Below are positions 1-5,757 of a stretch of 5,757 nucleotides of DNA, piece after piece. Origin of the DNA: Burkholderiaceae bacterium (GTDB lineage Bacteria; Pseudomonadota; Gammaproteobacteria; Burkholderiales; Burkholderiaceae); assembly GCA_947470165.1 (NCBI GenBank), contig CANISN010000116.1:1-5757 (forward strand). The letters run 5' to 3'. Made by a program: the position numbers and the translations under genes. Each line of letters opens with the position of its first letter. Positions within the stretch are counted from its first letter, which is position 1. The notes below the pieces were generated by a model that was not told the origin of the DNA, did no database searches, and worked only from the letters and a program-made list of their open reading frames with translations.

Positions 1-1
1 T

Positions 2-1024
2 CGAATGCGTGGTAATTGCATTCCCTATGCCTTAGCCCTAGGAAGTCGAAATCGCTTCGAATCCTTGAGCATTATGAATGGGCCCCTACAAGATGCTAAG
101 ACAGAAGTTTGGACATTCACCCGCTCAGCAGCAGGTAGTTTCTTAATTCAGCAAGACTACTTACTAGAGGAATCTAAGCGTTTTACTGAAGTTCAATTGC
201 AACTCAGTGATGTGCTATATGACCCTAAAAAGGTTGGTGATAAATTGCCAGTAGAGTTAATTTGGGAATTAAATTCTGTCATCAAGCAAATCTACCCTGA
301 AGAAAACAATGCACTAGAAAATACGAATAGCATCGTTCGCTTGATTGTGGATTTTGGTGACAAAGAGCGTTGGGCGCAAATTTGGGCAGCAGAAATTATT
401 GACCCGTCTTCTAAAGAAGTATTTGCAAGTGCATTTTGGGTCGAGCGTAACGATATTCCTGGGGGCTTCTATACTGCCAATGGAGAATCGATTGAGCGGA
501 CATTCTGGACTAATCCCCTCAGCTATCGACGGATCTCGCGGGGAGTTGGCAGTGTGCGCGCCTCAAATAAAAAGCTTGCTCCCGCCAAAAGCGGTGCCGC
601 AACAGCCGGCGCCCCCAAGCAACGATACCGCGCGCATATGGGTATTGATTACGCGGCGCCTACCGGAACACCAGTCTTTAGCGTTGCTACGGGTAGAGTG
701 GCGCACCTGGGATTTAGCGGTGCATTTGGTAATCTCATCATTCTGGAACATCCCGGAAATTACCGTACCTACTATGCCCATTTAAGTAACTTCAACGTAG
801 AACTTCAAGTGGGTAACGAAGTACGACGTGGGTTAGAGATCGGCTATGTTGGCTCTACTGGTCGGTCTACGGGACCCCACCTGCATTTTGAATTAAGAAA
901 AGATGGGGTCTACGTCGATCCCTACAGCACAAAAACCCAATTGGATTTGTGGAATATGCGTGATAGCGATAGTGGATTACTAACTAGGGAGATTTTATTG
1001 CTGGGGACACCCATCAATAACTAA
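2..1024 (+). CDS. M23-family zinc metalloendopeptidase, 5'-truncated by the window edge
   Basis: Predicted peptidoglycan hydrolase of the M23 (LytM/MepM-like) family, which cuts peptide cross-links in the cell-wall peptide stems. Numbering from the ATG at 5, the catalytic domain covers about residues 205-310. It has the zinc ligands H211 and D215 in the HxxxD motif, H259 in a YAHLS motif, and H292/H294 in the GPHLHFE motif, so the active site looks intact. Residues 1-180 form the upstream domain typical of MepM-like proteins, ending in a PLSYRRIS segment. A Lys/Ala-rich stretch (about 185-207) stands where relatives usually have an RxHP loop. A tail of about 30 residues follows the catalytic domain. 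The frame is open to the window edge with no stop before the ATG at 5 and no room for a ribosome site, so the true start and any signal peptide or membrane anchor lie outside. The gene ends 26 bp before a strong terminator. The family is certain; the exact substrate bond is not. Confidence 0.93.
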   Translation, partial: RMRGNCIPYALALGSRNRFESLSIMNGPLQDAKTEVWTFTRSAAGSFLIQQDYLLEESKRFTEVQLQLSDVLYDPKKVGDKLPVELIWELNSVIKQIYPEENNALENTNSIVRLIVDFGDKERWAQIWAAEIIDPSSKEVFASAFWVERNDIPGGFYTANGESIERTFWTNPLSYRRISRGVGSVRASNKKLAPAKSGAATAGAPKQRYRAHMGIDYAAPTGTPVFSVATGRVAHLGFSGAFGNLIILEHPGNYRTYYAHLSNFNVELQVGNEVRRGLEIGYVGSTGRSTGPHLHFELRKDGVYVDPYSTKTQLDLWNMRDSDSGLLTREILLLGTPINN

Positions 1025-1050
1025 GGACTGCCAAGTATAAAAAGTGAAAA

Positions 1051-1078
1051 GGGGTCCAGTGGACCCCTATAATTTTTT
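1051..1078. terminator. Bidirectional rho-independent terminator
   Basis: A 7-bp perfect GC-rich stem (GGGGTCC / GGACCCC, 1051-1057 and 1061-1067) closes a 3-nt loop and is followed by a T-run at 1073-1078 on the plus strand. On the minus strand the same stem is followed by TTTT and then a second T-run (the A-tracts at about 1037-1050). It sits between the convergent peptidase and stress-protein genes and can stop transcription from both sides. Confidence 0.88.
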
Positions 1079-1091
1079 GATACCTTGAGTG

Positions 1092-1532
1092 CTATCCAAG
1101 CACTAATACTGGTAACTTCGAATGCACAATCACTTCGTGTGTTTCGCTGCCTAATAAAACACCTTTAATACCAGTACGCTTATGTGAAGCCATCACAATC
1201 ACATCTGCCTTGGCTTTCTTGGCACCCTCTAAAATTCCCTCGGATAAATTGCTATCAGAAATATGCAAGGTATTTGCTTTAGTACCAGATCCTAATGCTG
1301 CAGCAGCTTTTTTAAAGACATCGGCAGCATACGCAGCGCAGACTTTCTGATGATCTTTCTTAGTAATACCATAACCCATCGTGCTATCGGAATAGATCAT
1401 CGGTGGCATTGGATCCGAAACATAGACCAAGGTCACAGCAGCCTTATCTACCTTGGCAAGCTCTGCCACCTTCTTTAAGGACTTTTTACTCACATCCGAA
1501 CCATCAACCGGTACTAATAAGTGCTTGAACAT
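1092..1532 (-). CDS. Universal stress protein (UspA family), 146 aa
   Basis: Single-domain universal stress protein, a small cytoplasmic alpha/beta protein usually induced by starvation, oxygen limitation or other stress. The length of 146 aa is normal. The N-terminus has the family beta-strand LLVPVDGS with D10. The C-terminal segment has the family loop and the final strand PVLVL. The nucleotide-binding loop is altered: the usual G-2x-G-9x-G(S/T) reads A115-SH-K118 and then G128-S129, so two of three glycines are missing and ATP binding is uncertain. The start chosen is the ATG at 1532-1530, because AGGAG (1538-1542) lies 5 nt upstream and the family N-terminus begins there. The frame runs 57 codons further upstream, but that part would overlap the divergent gene at 1621 and does not resemble Usp. 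It is monocistronic, with its own promoter at 1573-1600 and terminator at 1051-1078. Confidence 0.94.
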   Translation of the reverse strand: MFKHLLVPVDGSDVSKKSLKKVAELAKVDKAAVTLVYVSDPMPPMIYSDSTMGYGITKKDHQKVCAAYAADVFKKAAAALGSGTKANTLHISDSNLSEGILEGAKKAKADVIVMASHKRTGIKGVLLGSETHEVIVHSKLPVLVLG

Positions 1533-1537
1533 ATTGA

Positions 1538-1542
1538 CTCCT
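1538..1542 (-). promoter_or_regulatory. Ribosome binding site that fixes the usp start
   Basis: AGGAG on the minus strand, 5 nt before the ATG at 1532. It supports the 146-aa protein over the 203-codon open frame. Confidence 0.85.
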
Positions 1543-1549
1543 GTTAAAT

Positions 1550-1580
1550 TTGACCTTAATGCCACTTCCTCCATCATAAT
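1550..1580 (+). promoter_or_regulatory. Candidate promoter of the DUF2177-SulP operon
   Basis: TTGACC (1550-1555) and CATAAT (1575-1580) each match the sigma70 consensus at 5 of 6, but the 19-bp spacer is longer than ideal. Its -10 box would overlap the -10 box of the divergent stress-protein promoter. This is a candidate only. Confidence 0.35.
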
Positions 1581-1600
1581 CCTAATTATTGGCCTGTAAA
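1573..1600 (-). promoter_or_regulatory. Sigma70-type promoter of the universal stress protein gene
   Basis: On the minus strand, TTTACA (1595-1600) and TATGAT (1573-1578) are separated by 16 bp, and each matches the consensus at 5 of 6 bases. The predicted transcript start is near 1566, giving a leader of about 34 nt that contains the AGGAG site. I saw no convincing FNR box around it. Confidence 0.65.
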
Positions 1601-1608
1601 AGTAGAAA

Positions 1609-1614
1609 AAGGGG
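1609..1614 (+). promoter_or_regulatory. Ribosome binding site supporting the TTG start
   Basis: AAGGGG lies 6 nt before the TTG at 1621. With an in-frame stop at 1597-1599 it leaves TTG as the only sensible start for the four-helix protein. Confidence 0.7.
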
Positions 1615-1620
1615 ACTTCA

Positions 1621-2022
1621 TTGCTCAAGTACTTAGCGGTATATTTTTCATTCCTTTTGTCGCTCGTAGTCATTGATTTAATCTGGCTACTTGGTATTGC
1701 CAAAAATCTCTATCGAGACGAGATGGGCTCACTCATGGCTAGCGAACCTAAGCTATTAGCTGGTTTAGGCTTTTATCTTTTATATGCTCTTGGTGCATCG
1801 ATCTTCGTGATTATTCCAGCAATCTCAAAACAGTCCTCGCTTTATGCGGTCCAATATGGCGCCCTGTTTGGACTCTTTTGCTACATGACTTACGACCTCA
1901 CTAATTTAGCAGTCATTCGTGACTTTCCAGTTCGGCTGGCATTTATTGATATTGTCTGGGGATCAGCTGTTACAGCAGCCTCTGCCACAATCTCCTACTG
2001 GGTAGGTACAAGAGTAGCCTAA
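1621..2022 (+). CDS. DUF2177-family four-helix membrane protein, 133 aa, TTG start
   Basis: Small integral membrane protein that I place in the DUF2177 family; its function is unknown. It has about four hydrophobic helices (roughly residues 3-25, 46-66, 76-97 and 105-128). Conserved-looking motifs are D19..W22 in helix 1, FYLLY at 51-55, YDLTN at 91-95 and WG at 113-114. The length of 133 aa fits the family. The start is the TTG at 1621: AAGGGG ends 6 nt upstream, an in-frame stop at 1597-1599 blocks extension, no ATG or GTG lies between, and the next ATG would remove helix 1. It is the first gene of a likely operon with the SulP transporter 14 bp downstream and is divergent from usp. A role linked to the transporter is inferred only from this pairing. 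Confidence 0.88.
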   Translation: MLKYLAVYFSFLLSLVVIDLIWLLGIAKNLYRDEMGSLMASEPKLLAGLGFYLLYALGASIFVIIPAISKQSSLYAVQYGALFGLFCYMTYDLTNLAVIRDFPVRLAFIDIVWGSAVTAASATISYWVGTRVA

Positions 2023-2036
2023 GCAGCACTCTCTTC

Positions 2037-3677
2037 ATGAAATTCTTTCGACCAAAACTGCTTGACACCTTTGAGGGCTATAACAGCACCCTCTTTAGTA
2101 AAGATGTCTTGGCTGGCATTGCCGTTGGAGTTGTAGCACTGCCTTTAGCTATGGCATTTGCTATAGCTAGCGGACTCAAGCCAGAAGCAGGTATTTTTAC
2201 CGCCATTATTGCTGGGGGGCTTATCTCGGTCTTAGGCGGCAGTCGTGTGCAAATTGGTGGTCCAGCTGGCGCGTTCATCGTCATTGTGTACGGTATTGTT
2301 GAGCACTATGGCTTCGCCAATTTACTCCTAGCCACGGCTATGTCTGGCGTATTTTTATTCTTGATGGGCCTCTTTCATCTAGGGACGCTAATTCGATTTA
2401 TTCCAGTAGCGGTCATTATTGGATTTACTAATGGCATTGCTGTACTGATTGGCCTATCTCAAGTAAAAGAATTTTTTGGTCTGCAAATCGTCAAGATGCC
2501 TGCTGAATTTTTTCAATCAGTCCAAACTTTATATGCAGCTGCTGATACGGTTAATCCCGCCGCCTTGATAATGTCAATTACTAGCCTGACGCTATTAATC
2601 ACTTGGAGAATATTTCAAAAAAATCTGGGCTACCTTAGCCACATACCAGGAACGGTCATAACGTTGGCGGTAGCTACTATCTTCACCAGTGTGATGAGTC
2701 TGCCCGTGGATACGATTGGTAGTCGCTTTGGCGGTATTCCATCGGGCTTACCTAACTTTGAATGGATTCCGATTAGCTGGGGAACGGCAAAATTTGTGAT
2801 TGCTCCTGCTATTACTCTGGCCTTGCTGGGCGCTATTGAATCTCTCCTATGTGCAAGAGTAGCCGATGGACTCATTCATGATCGCCATAATTCTAATCAA
2901 GAGCTCATGGCGCAGGGTGTTGCAAATCTTGTTACGCCATTCTTTGGCGGTATGCCAGCCACTGGCACTATTGCAAGAACCGTCACTAATATACAAAGTG
3001 GTGGCAGAACACCAGTTGCAGGAATTATTCACTCCCTCACATTACTCGTGATTATTTTATTTGGAGCCCCGCTAGCTACAAATATCCCTTTAGCCAGTCT
3101 AGCTGCCATCCTCATGTTTGTTGCCTGGAATATGGGTGAATGGAAAAAGTTTATTGATCTCAAACAATTTCGTCTGCCTTATCGCTTGACCATGTTGAGT
3201 GTATTTTTTCTCACGATTATTCTTGATCTGACAGTTGCGATACAAGTTGGCCTTCTACTAGCTTTTATAACTTTTATCTATCGCATTTCGAGCCTGTCGC
3301 GCTATGAGCCAGCAAATACTGCAGACTTTCCAGATTTACTGCAGCATCAAGGAAATATTGCAGCGTTTCGGATTCATGGTGCTATTTTCTTTGGCGCAGT
3401 AAAAATGCTAGAGAGTATTGAAAATGAATTGCCCTCCCATACATTATTGCTTGATCTCAAGAATGTAATTTATATTGATGTATCTGGCATGGATGCCATG
3501 CTAGAACTTGAAGTCGCCTGCAAGGCAAAAGGAATCAAACTCATTATTTGTGGACTGGCACATCAGCCATATGAGATGGCAATTCGTGGGGGACTACTCG
3601 AGCGCTTACCAAAGGATTGTATTTACTCAGACCTGCAACATGGTATTGCATCGGCAGTAAATCAATATCGCACTTAA
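2037..3677 (+). CDS. SulP (SLC26-like) inorganic anion transporter with STAS domain, 546 aa
   Basis: Inner-membrane secondary transporter of the SulP/SLC26 family, which moves sulfate, bicarbonate or similar anions, typically with H+ or Na+ or by exchange. Residues 1-420 form the multi-helix membrane domain. It includes the LPLAMAFAIASG segment of helix 1 (35-46), the GGPAGAF motif of helix 3 (74-80), GAIESLL at 265-271 and GGMPATGTIARTVTN at 304-318. Residues about 438-540 form a cytoplasmic STAS domain with the core D481-V482-S483-G484; S483 is at the position phosphorylated in SpoIIAA-type STAS domains. The length is typical of the family. The start at 2037 gives the family N-terminus, but no Shine-Dalgarno site is visible in the 14 bp after the upstream gene, so translation may be coupled to it. 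The stop overlaps the stop of the convergent gene. The substrate cannot be read from sequence: no sulfur-assimilation or carbonic anhydrase gene is nearby. Confidence 0.95.
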   Translation: MKFFRPKLLDTFEGYNSTLFSKDVLAGIAVGVVALPLAMAFAIASGLKPEAGIFTAIIAGGLISVLGGSRVQIGGPAGAFIVIVYGIVEHYGFANLLLATAMSGVFLFLMGLFHLGTLIRFIPVAVIIGFTNGIAVLIGLSQVKEFFGLQIVKMPAEFFQSVQTLYAAADTVNPAALIMSITSLTLLITWRIFQKNLGYLSHIPGTVITLAVATIFTSVMSLPVDTIGSRFGGIPSGLPNFEWIPISWGTAKFVIAPAITLALLGAIESLLCARVADGLIHDRHNSNQELMAQGVANLVTPFFGGMPATGTIARTVTNIQSGGRTPVAGIIHSLTLLVIILFGAPLATNIPLASLAAILMFVAWNMGEWKKFIDLKQFRLPYRLTMLSVFFLTIILDLTVAIQVGLLLAFITFIYRISSLSRYEPANTADFPDLLQHQGNIAAFRIHGAIFFGAVKMLESIENELPSHTLLLDLKNVIYIDVSGMDAMLELEVACKAKGIKLIICGLAHQPYEMAIRGGLLERLPKDCIYSDLQHGIASAVNQYRT

Positions 3678-4405
3678 GTGATACAGAATCCCCCTTTTAG
3701 CAATGCTTCAGGTAAATACCAAGCGCGATAAAGTCCAAATACGCCAGCTAATAATAAAAGGCTTGCAGCAATGTAACGCACCCAGACATATTGACCAAAC
3801 TGAGTCAGGGCAGCTGAAAACTTAGAGATCAATAAGAGATTGGGCAATGTACCCAATCCAAATGCCAGCATCAGCGCTGCACCAGTCAAGATATCCCCTG
3901 ACAAAAAAGCCAAAGGCAAAACGCTATATACCAGGCCACAAGGAACAAGGCCCCACAACATGCCACTAAACCAACGAGATGACCTGCTAGCAAAGCGTCC
4001 TAAGTATTTGGTCCAATAGTTAGCAATACGAGTGCCAAGCCACTTACCCACCAATAAAGGACTTTTAGAGTGATTACCCAATAATCGCCAGCCCATGAGG
4101 ATCAAGATTAAAGAGGTAAAGGCAAACAATGGGCGCTGAATTGGGATCATGTTCTGCTGCCAAACAAGCATCCCAGCCCACGCAGCAATCGCACCAAGCA
4201 ATACATACGTTGTCAGACGCCCAAAGTGCATGATCAATTGAAGATAGAGCAGCTGAGATTTGCTCTGCAATGGAGCATAAGCTGCCCCATGACCCTCGCC
4301 TTGGCGCTCAATCGCTGCAGCAATGCCACCACACATCAGGGCGCAATGCCATCCGCTCACCAAAGCGCCTAAAAACACAGCTAGCAATAGACTAATGGTT
4401 AGCAT
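3674..4405 (-). CDS. TauE/SafE-type (DsbD_2-like) membrane protein, 243 aa
   Basis: Polytopic inner-membrane protein of the group annotated as sulfite exporter TauE/SafE family or DsbD_2-like transmembrane domain. Members next to cbb3 oxidase genes are thought to help metal or redox handling during oxidase assembly; actual sulfite export is unproven. About six helices are visible. Helix 1 carries the H20-C21-x-x-M24-C25-G-G motif, a possible metal or thiol site. A second signature, GLVPCGLVYS (152-161, with P155-C156), starts a later helix; HFGRLTTYVLLG (60-71) is also typical. The start at 4405 is fixed by an in-frame TAG directly before the ATG, although no clear Shine-Dalgarno site is seen. 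It is divergent from fnr (81 bp apart), consistent with FNR-linked respiration. Its stop codon overlaps the SulP stop. Confidence 0.9.
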   Translation of the reverse strand: MLTISLLLAVFLGALVSGWHCALMCGGIAAAIERQGEGHGAAYAPLQSKSQLLYLQLIMHFGRLTTYVLLGAIAAWAGMLVWQQNMIPIQRPLFAFTSLILILMGWRLLGNHSKSPLLVGKWLGTRIANYWTKYLGRFASRSSRWFSGMLWGLVPCGLVYSVLPLAFLSGDILTGAALMLAFGLGTLPNLLLISKFSAALTQFGQYVWVRYIAASLLLLAGVFGLYRAWYLPEALLKGGFCIT

Positions 4406-4486
4406 CTAGGTATCAACTGTCATAGAAATATATATAAATTACACATTACCCGAGTAGAATAAACTTGTCTGATAACTTGAGCCAAT
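4406..4486. promoter_or_regulatory. AT-rich divergent promoter region between tauE/safE-type gene and fnr
   Basis: 81 bp that must hold the start signals for both divergent genes. For fnr, TAGAAT (4455-4460) is a 5-of-6 match to a -10 box, 26 nt before the ATG, but no good -35 box sits 16-18 bp upstream. A run of alternating A/T at about 4427-4438 could be part of the promoter. No TTGAT-N4-ATCAA FNR box was found here. A short direct repeat AACTTG occurs at 4462-4467 and 4474-4479. Confidence 0.35.
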
Positions 4487-5245
4487 ATGAATTACACTAG
4501 CTCGGATAATCCAAGTAGTAAATGCTCAGTCTGCGTACTGGGTCAATTTTGCCTGCCAGTCGGCATCAGTTCTAGCGATATTGCCAAAATCGATACCCTT
4601 GTTAAAGAGCGCGTTCACCTCCAAAAAGGTGAAAGCCTCTACCGCCATGGAGAACCCTTAGATGCAGTCTATAGCATCCGCTTTGGCACCCTCAAAACTG
4701 AATACTGCTTAGAAGATGGCCGCCAGCAAGTGATTGGCTTTCATCTACCTGGTGAAATCTTAGGTCTGGATGGAATTGGCAATGGTCACTATCAATCCGA
4801 AGCGATTGCCCTTGAAGAGAGTGAAGTCTGCATTATTCGATATAAAGCGTTTGAGGGTTTGGCGCGTCAGATCCCCATGCTACAGAAGCAGTTCCACCGT
4901 ATTTTGAGTCGCGAGCTTACTCAAGACCAACGTCACCTACTCTCACTTGGAAGCTTGCGTGCAGAAGAGCGTTTAGCAACTTTCTTACTCAATCTATCCC
5001 AACGTCTCGCTGCTCGTGGCTACCTTAATAATGAATTTGATTTACGGATGAGCCGCGTAGAGATTGGCAGCTACTTAGGCATTCAGATTGAAACAGTGAG
5101 TCGTATGCTATCCCGATTTGCAGAATCTGGACTCATTCAGATTAAGCAACGTCATATTAAACTGATTGATATGAATGGCCTCTATGAATTAGCTGGCATT
5201 CAGAATCCAGAACGTATAACTCAAATCAAACCCAATTGCGTCTAA
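4487..5245 (+). CDS. fnr: FNR-type oxygen-sensing transcriptional regulator, 252 aa
   Basis: Cytoplasmic Crp/Fnr-family regulator. When oxygen is scarce a [4Fe-4S] cluster lets it dimerise and bind TTGAT-N4-ATCAA sites to control anaerobic and microaerobic genes. The cluster ligands are all visible: C13, C16 and C22 in a C-x2-C-x5-C pattern and C115 in the beta-roll, matching C20, C23, C29 and C122 of E. coli FNR. The cyclic-nucleotide-binding-like domain covers about residues 25-145, then a dimer helix, then a winged helix-turn-helix. The recognition helix reads IETVSR with E202, S205 and R206, the ExxSR signature of FNR rather than CRP (RExxGR). The length is normal. The ATG at 4487 has only a weak GAG as ribosome site, but it places the cysteines at the expected distance. 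It lies between the TauE/SafE-type gene (divergent) and ccoH genes (convergent), a typical setting beside cbb3 oxidase. It may also regulate itself, but no FNR box is seen. Confidence 0.96.
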   Translation: MNYTSSDNPSSKCSVCVLGQFCLPVGISSSDIAKIDTLVKERVHLQKGESLYRHGEPLDAVYSIRFGTLKTEYCLEDGRQQVIGFHLPGEILGLDGIGNGHYQSEAIALEESEVCIIRYKAFEGLARQIPMLQKQFHRILSRELTQDQRHLLSLGSLRAEERLATFLLNLSQRLAARGYLNNEFDLRMSRVEIGSYLGIQIETVSRMLSRFAESGLIQIKQRHIKLIDMNGLYELAGIQNPERITQIKPNCV

Positions 5246-5267
5246 GTGGGCAAGTAAGTACCTGGCT

Positions 5268-5528
5268 TTAGAGTAGGCCGCGATCAGAACCCTGATCTTC
5301 ATCTGCAGTAATTCCTGGCAAAATATATGCTGTTAAAGCACTGGAGAATGAGCAAAAAATCCAAATAACGAAAAATCCAATAGTGTAGATACCTTCGTCA
5401 GAAATATTTGGATGGTGGCCAAAAAATAGTAATTCGGCAGGATGAACAATGCTAAAAAATAGCCCCTCTGCCAAGATAGAAACCAAAAAGGATGGCCATA
5501 TAATCCAGATAAACAGGCGGTACTTCAT
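5268..5528 (-). CDS. Uncharacterised two-helix membrane protein, 86 aa, coupled to ccoH
   Basis: I do not recognise a named family. The protein has two strong hydrophobic helices (about residues 5-28 and 47-70) joined by a short polar loop containing GHHPN (37-41), and an acidic C-terminal tail (DEDQGSD). Helix 1 is rich in Trp, Phe and Ile and contains E21 close to its end. The ATG overlaps the ccoH stop as ATGA (5525-5528), with a weak CAGG 7 nt upstream, so its translation is probably coupled to ccoH. It ends 22 bp from the convergent fnr stop, with no clear terminator between them. Position in the operon suggests a part in cbb3 oxidase assembly or stability, but that is inference. Real-gene status is supported by the overlap, the membrane-protein composition and the lack of any competing frame. 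Confidence 0.8.
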   Translation of the reverse strand: MKYRLFIWIIWPSFLVSILAEGLFFSIVHPAELLFFGHHPNISDEGIYTIGFFVIWIFCSFSSALTAYILPGITADEDQGSDRGLL

Positions 5529-5713
5529 TGGCGAACCTGCTCTACTTTTAGTCCACGCTTAAGCACGCCATCCCGCACTTGCTTGTCTGCATAGAAATTA
5601 ACGGCAAGATAAATGGTAATCACGCATCCGATTGCAGCTATCGCAGGTCCACTAATGAGCAACCATGGCCACATTTGCTTGTACCAGGGTTTACTTGTTT
5701 CTTGCTCTGACAT
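5525..5713 (-). CDS. ccoH: CcoH/FixH-like cbb3 oxidase assembly protein, short form, 62 aa
   Basis: Small inner-membrane protein resembling the N-terminal part of FixH/CcoH, which is needed for assembly or stability of cbb3-type cytochrome c oxidase. The aromatic entry PWYKQMWPW (9-17) leads into one helix (about 16-40). After it comes a D-x-x-V-x-D-x3-K-x-GL-like segment, reminiscent of the DGLVxDDYYKxGL of FixH but with the tyrosine pair replaced. At 62 aa it lacks the periplasmic domain of the roughly 150-residue FixH forms. The start is the ATG at 5713: AGGAGG (5720-5725) lies 6 nt upstream. Starts at 5728 and 5719 are in frame, but they precede or touch that site. The stop overlaps the next gene by ATGA. 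Upstream genes, expected to be ccoG and the ccoNOP set, lie beyond the window. Confidence 0.82.
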   Translation of the reverse strand: MSEQETSKPWYKQMWPWLLISGPAIAAIGCVITIYLAVNFYADKQVRDGVLKRGLKVEQVRQ

Positions 5714-5719
5714 ATTCAT

Positions 5720-5725
5720 CCTCCT
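5720..5725 (-). promoter_or_regulatory. ccoH: Ribosome binding site that decides the ccoH start
   Basis: A perfect AGGAGG on the minus strand, 6 nt before the ATG at 5713. An upstream ATG at 5728 would read through this site as two arginine codons, and the one at 5719 abuts it with no spacer. Both are therefore unlikely. Confidence 0.85.
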
Positions 5726-5757
5726 CATCTTTCGCTATATAAATTAGCGGGGAATAA

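Noticed and set aside
345..785. Open frames inside the peptidase gene on both strands (345-785 plus, 563-781 minus)
   Set aside because: They lie wholly inside a well-supported gene and show no domain or membrane pattern of their own.
1550..1563. FNR box before usp
   Set aside because: TTGAC-N4-ATGCC keeps only 6 of 10 consensus bases and lies downstream of or at the predicted transcript start.
1533..1703. N-terminal extension of the universal stress protein to 203 aa
   Set aside because: It overlaps the divergent gene at 1621, has no Usp similarity, and the AGGAG site supports the ATG at 1532.
2078..3051. Open frames inside the SulP gene (2078-2284, 2630-2875 and 2847-3032 minus; 2866-3051 plus)
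   Set aside because: They are shadows of the transporter frame with no ribosome site or recognisable motif.
4462..4479. Direct repeat AACTTG-6-AACTTG before fnr as an operator
   Set aside because: Two 6-bp copies can occur by chance in AT-rich DNA and match no operator I know.
5246..5267. Terminator between fnr and the 86-aa gene
   Set aside because: No stem with a T-run is visible in the 22-bp gap.

Overview
The window reads as an ordinary chromosomal stretch of a betaproteobacterium. A Burkholderiaceae host, possibly a Polynucleobacter-like freshwater lineage, is my best guess. The basis is the moderate base composition judged by eye, the style of the proteins, and an fnr gene packed beside cbb3-oxidase accessory genes. 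The genus is recalled, not searched. There are no tRNA or rRNA genes, no CRISPR array, no insertion sequence and no sign of a mobile island. Genes are tightly packed, and the longest stretches without a gene are only about 70-90 bp.

Left part (1-1100): the 3' portion of an M23-family zinc endopeptidase gene that enters from the left edge, closed by a strong hairpin terminator. The terminator also serves the convergent universal stress protein gene (usp-type, 1092-1532, minus).

Middle part (1533-3677): an 88-bp divergent intergenic region carries a good sigma70-type promoter for the stress protein. It also carries a weaker candidate promoter for a plus-strand pair, a DUF2177 membrane protein (TTG start) and a SulP-family anion transporter with a C-terminal STAS domain. 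The two genes are 14 bp apart and look like an operon.

Right part (3674-5757): a minus-strand TauE/SafE (DsbD_2-like) membrane protein shares its stop codon with the SulP gene end to end. It is divergent from fnr, an oxygen-sensing [4Fe-4S] regulator with all four expected cysteines. Convergent to fnr is the tail of a minus-strand operon: ccoH (a very short FixH-like protein) overlapping by ATGA with an uncharacterised two-helix membrane protein. The rest of the operon, plausibly ccoG and ccoNOP, lies beyond the right edge. TauE/SafE-type proteins, Fnr and CcoH are commonly found around cbb3 cytochrome oxidase loci, so this part looks like the regulatory and assembly flank of a microaerobic respiration cluster.

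I see no clearly new system. The most worthwhile points are the minimal CcoH with its coupled unknown partner, the overlapping divergent promoters, the shared stop codon, and altered motifs in the stress protein and the peptidase.
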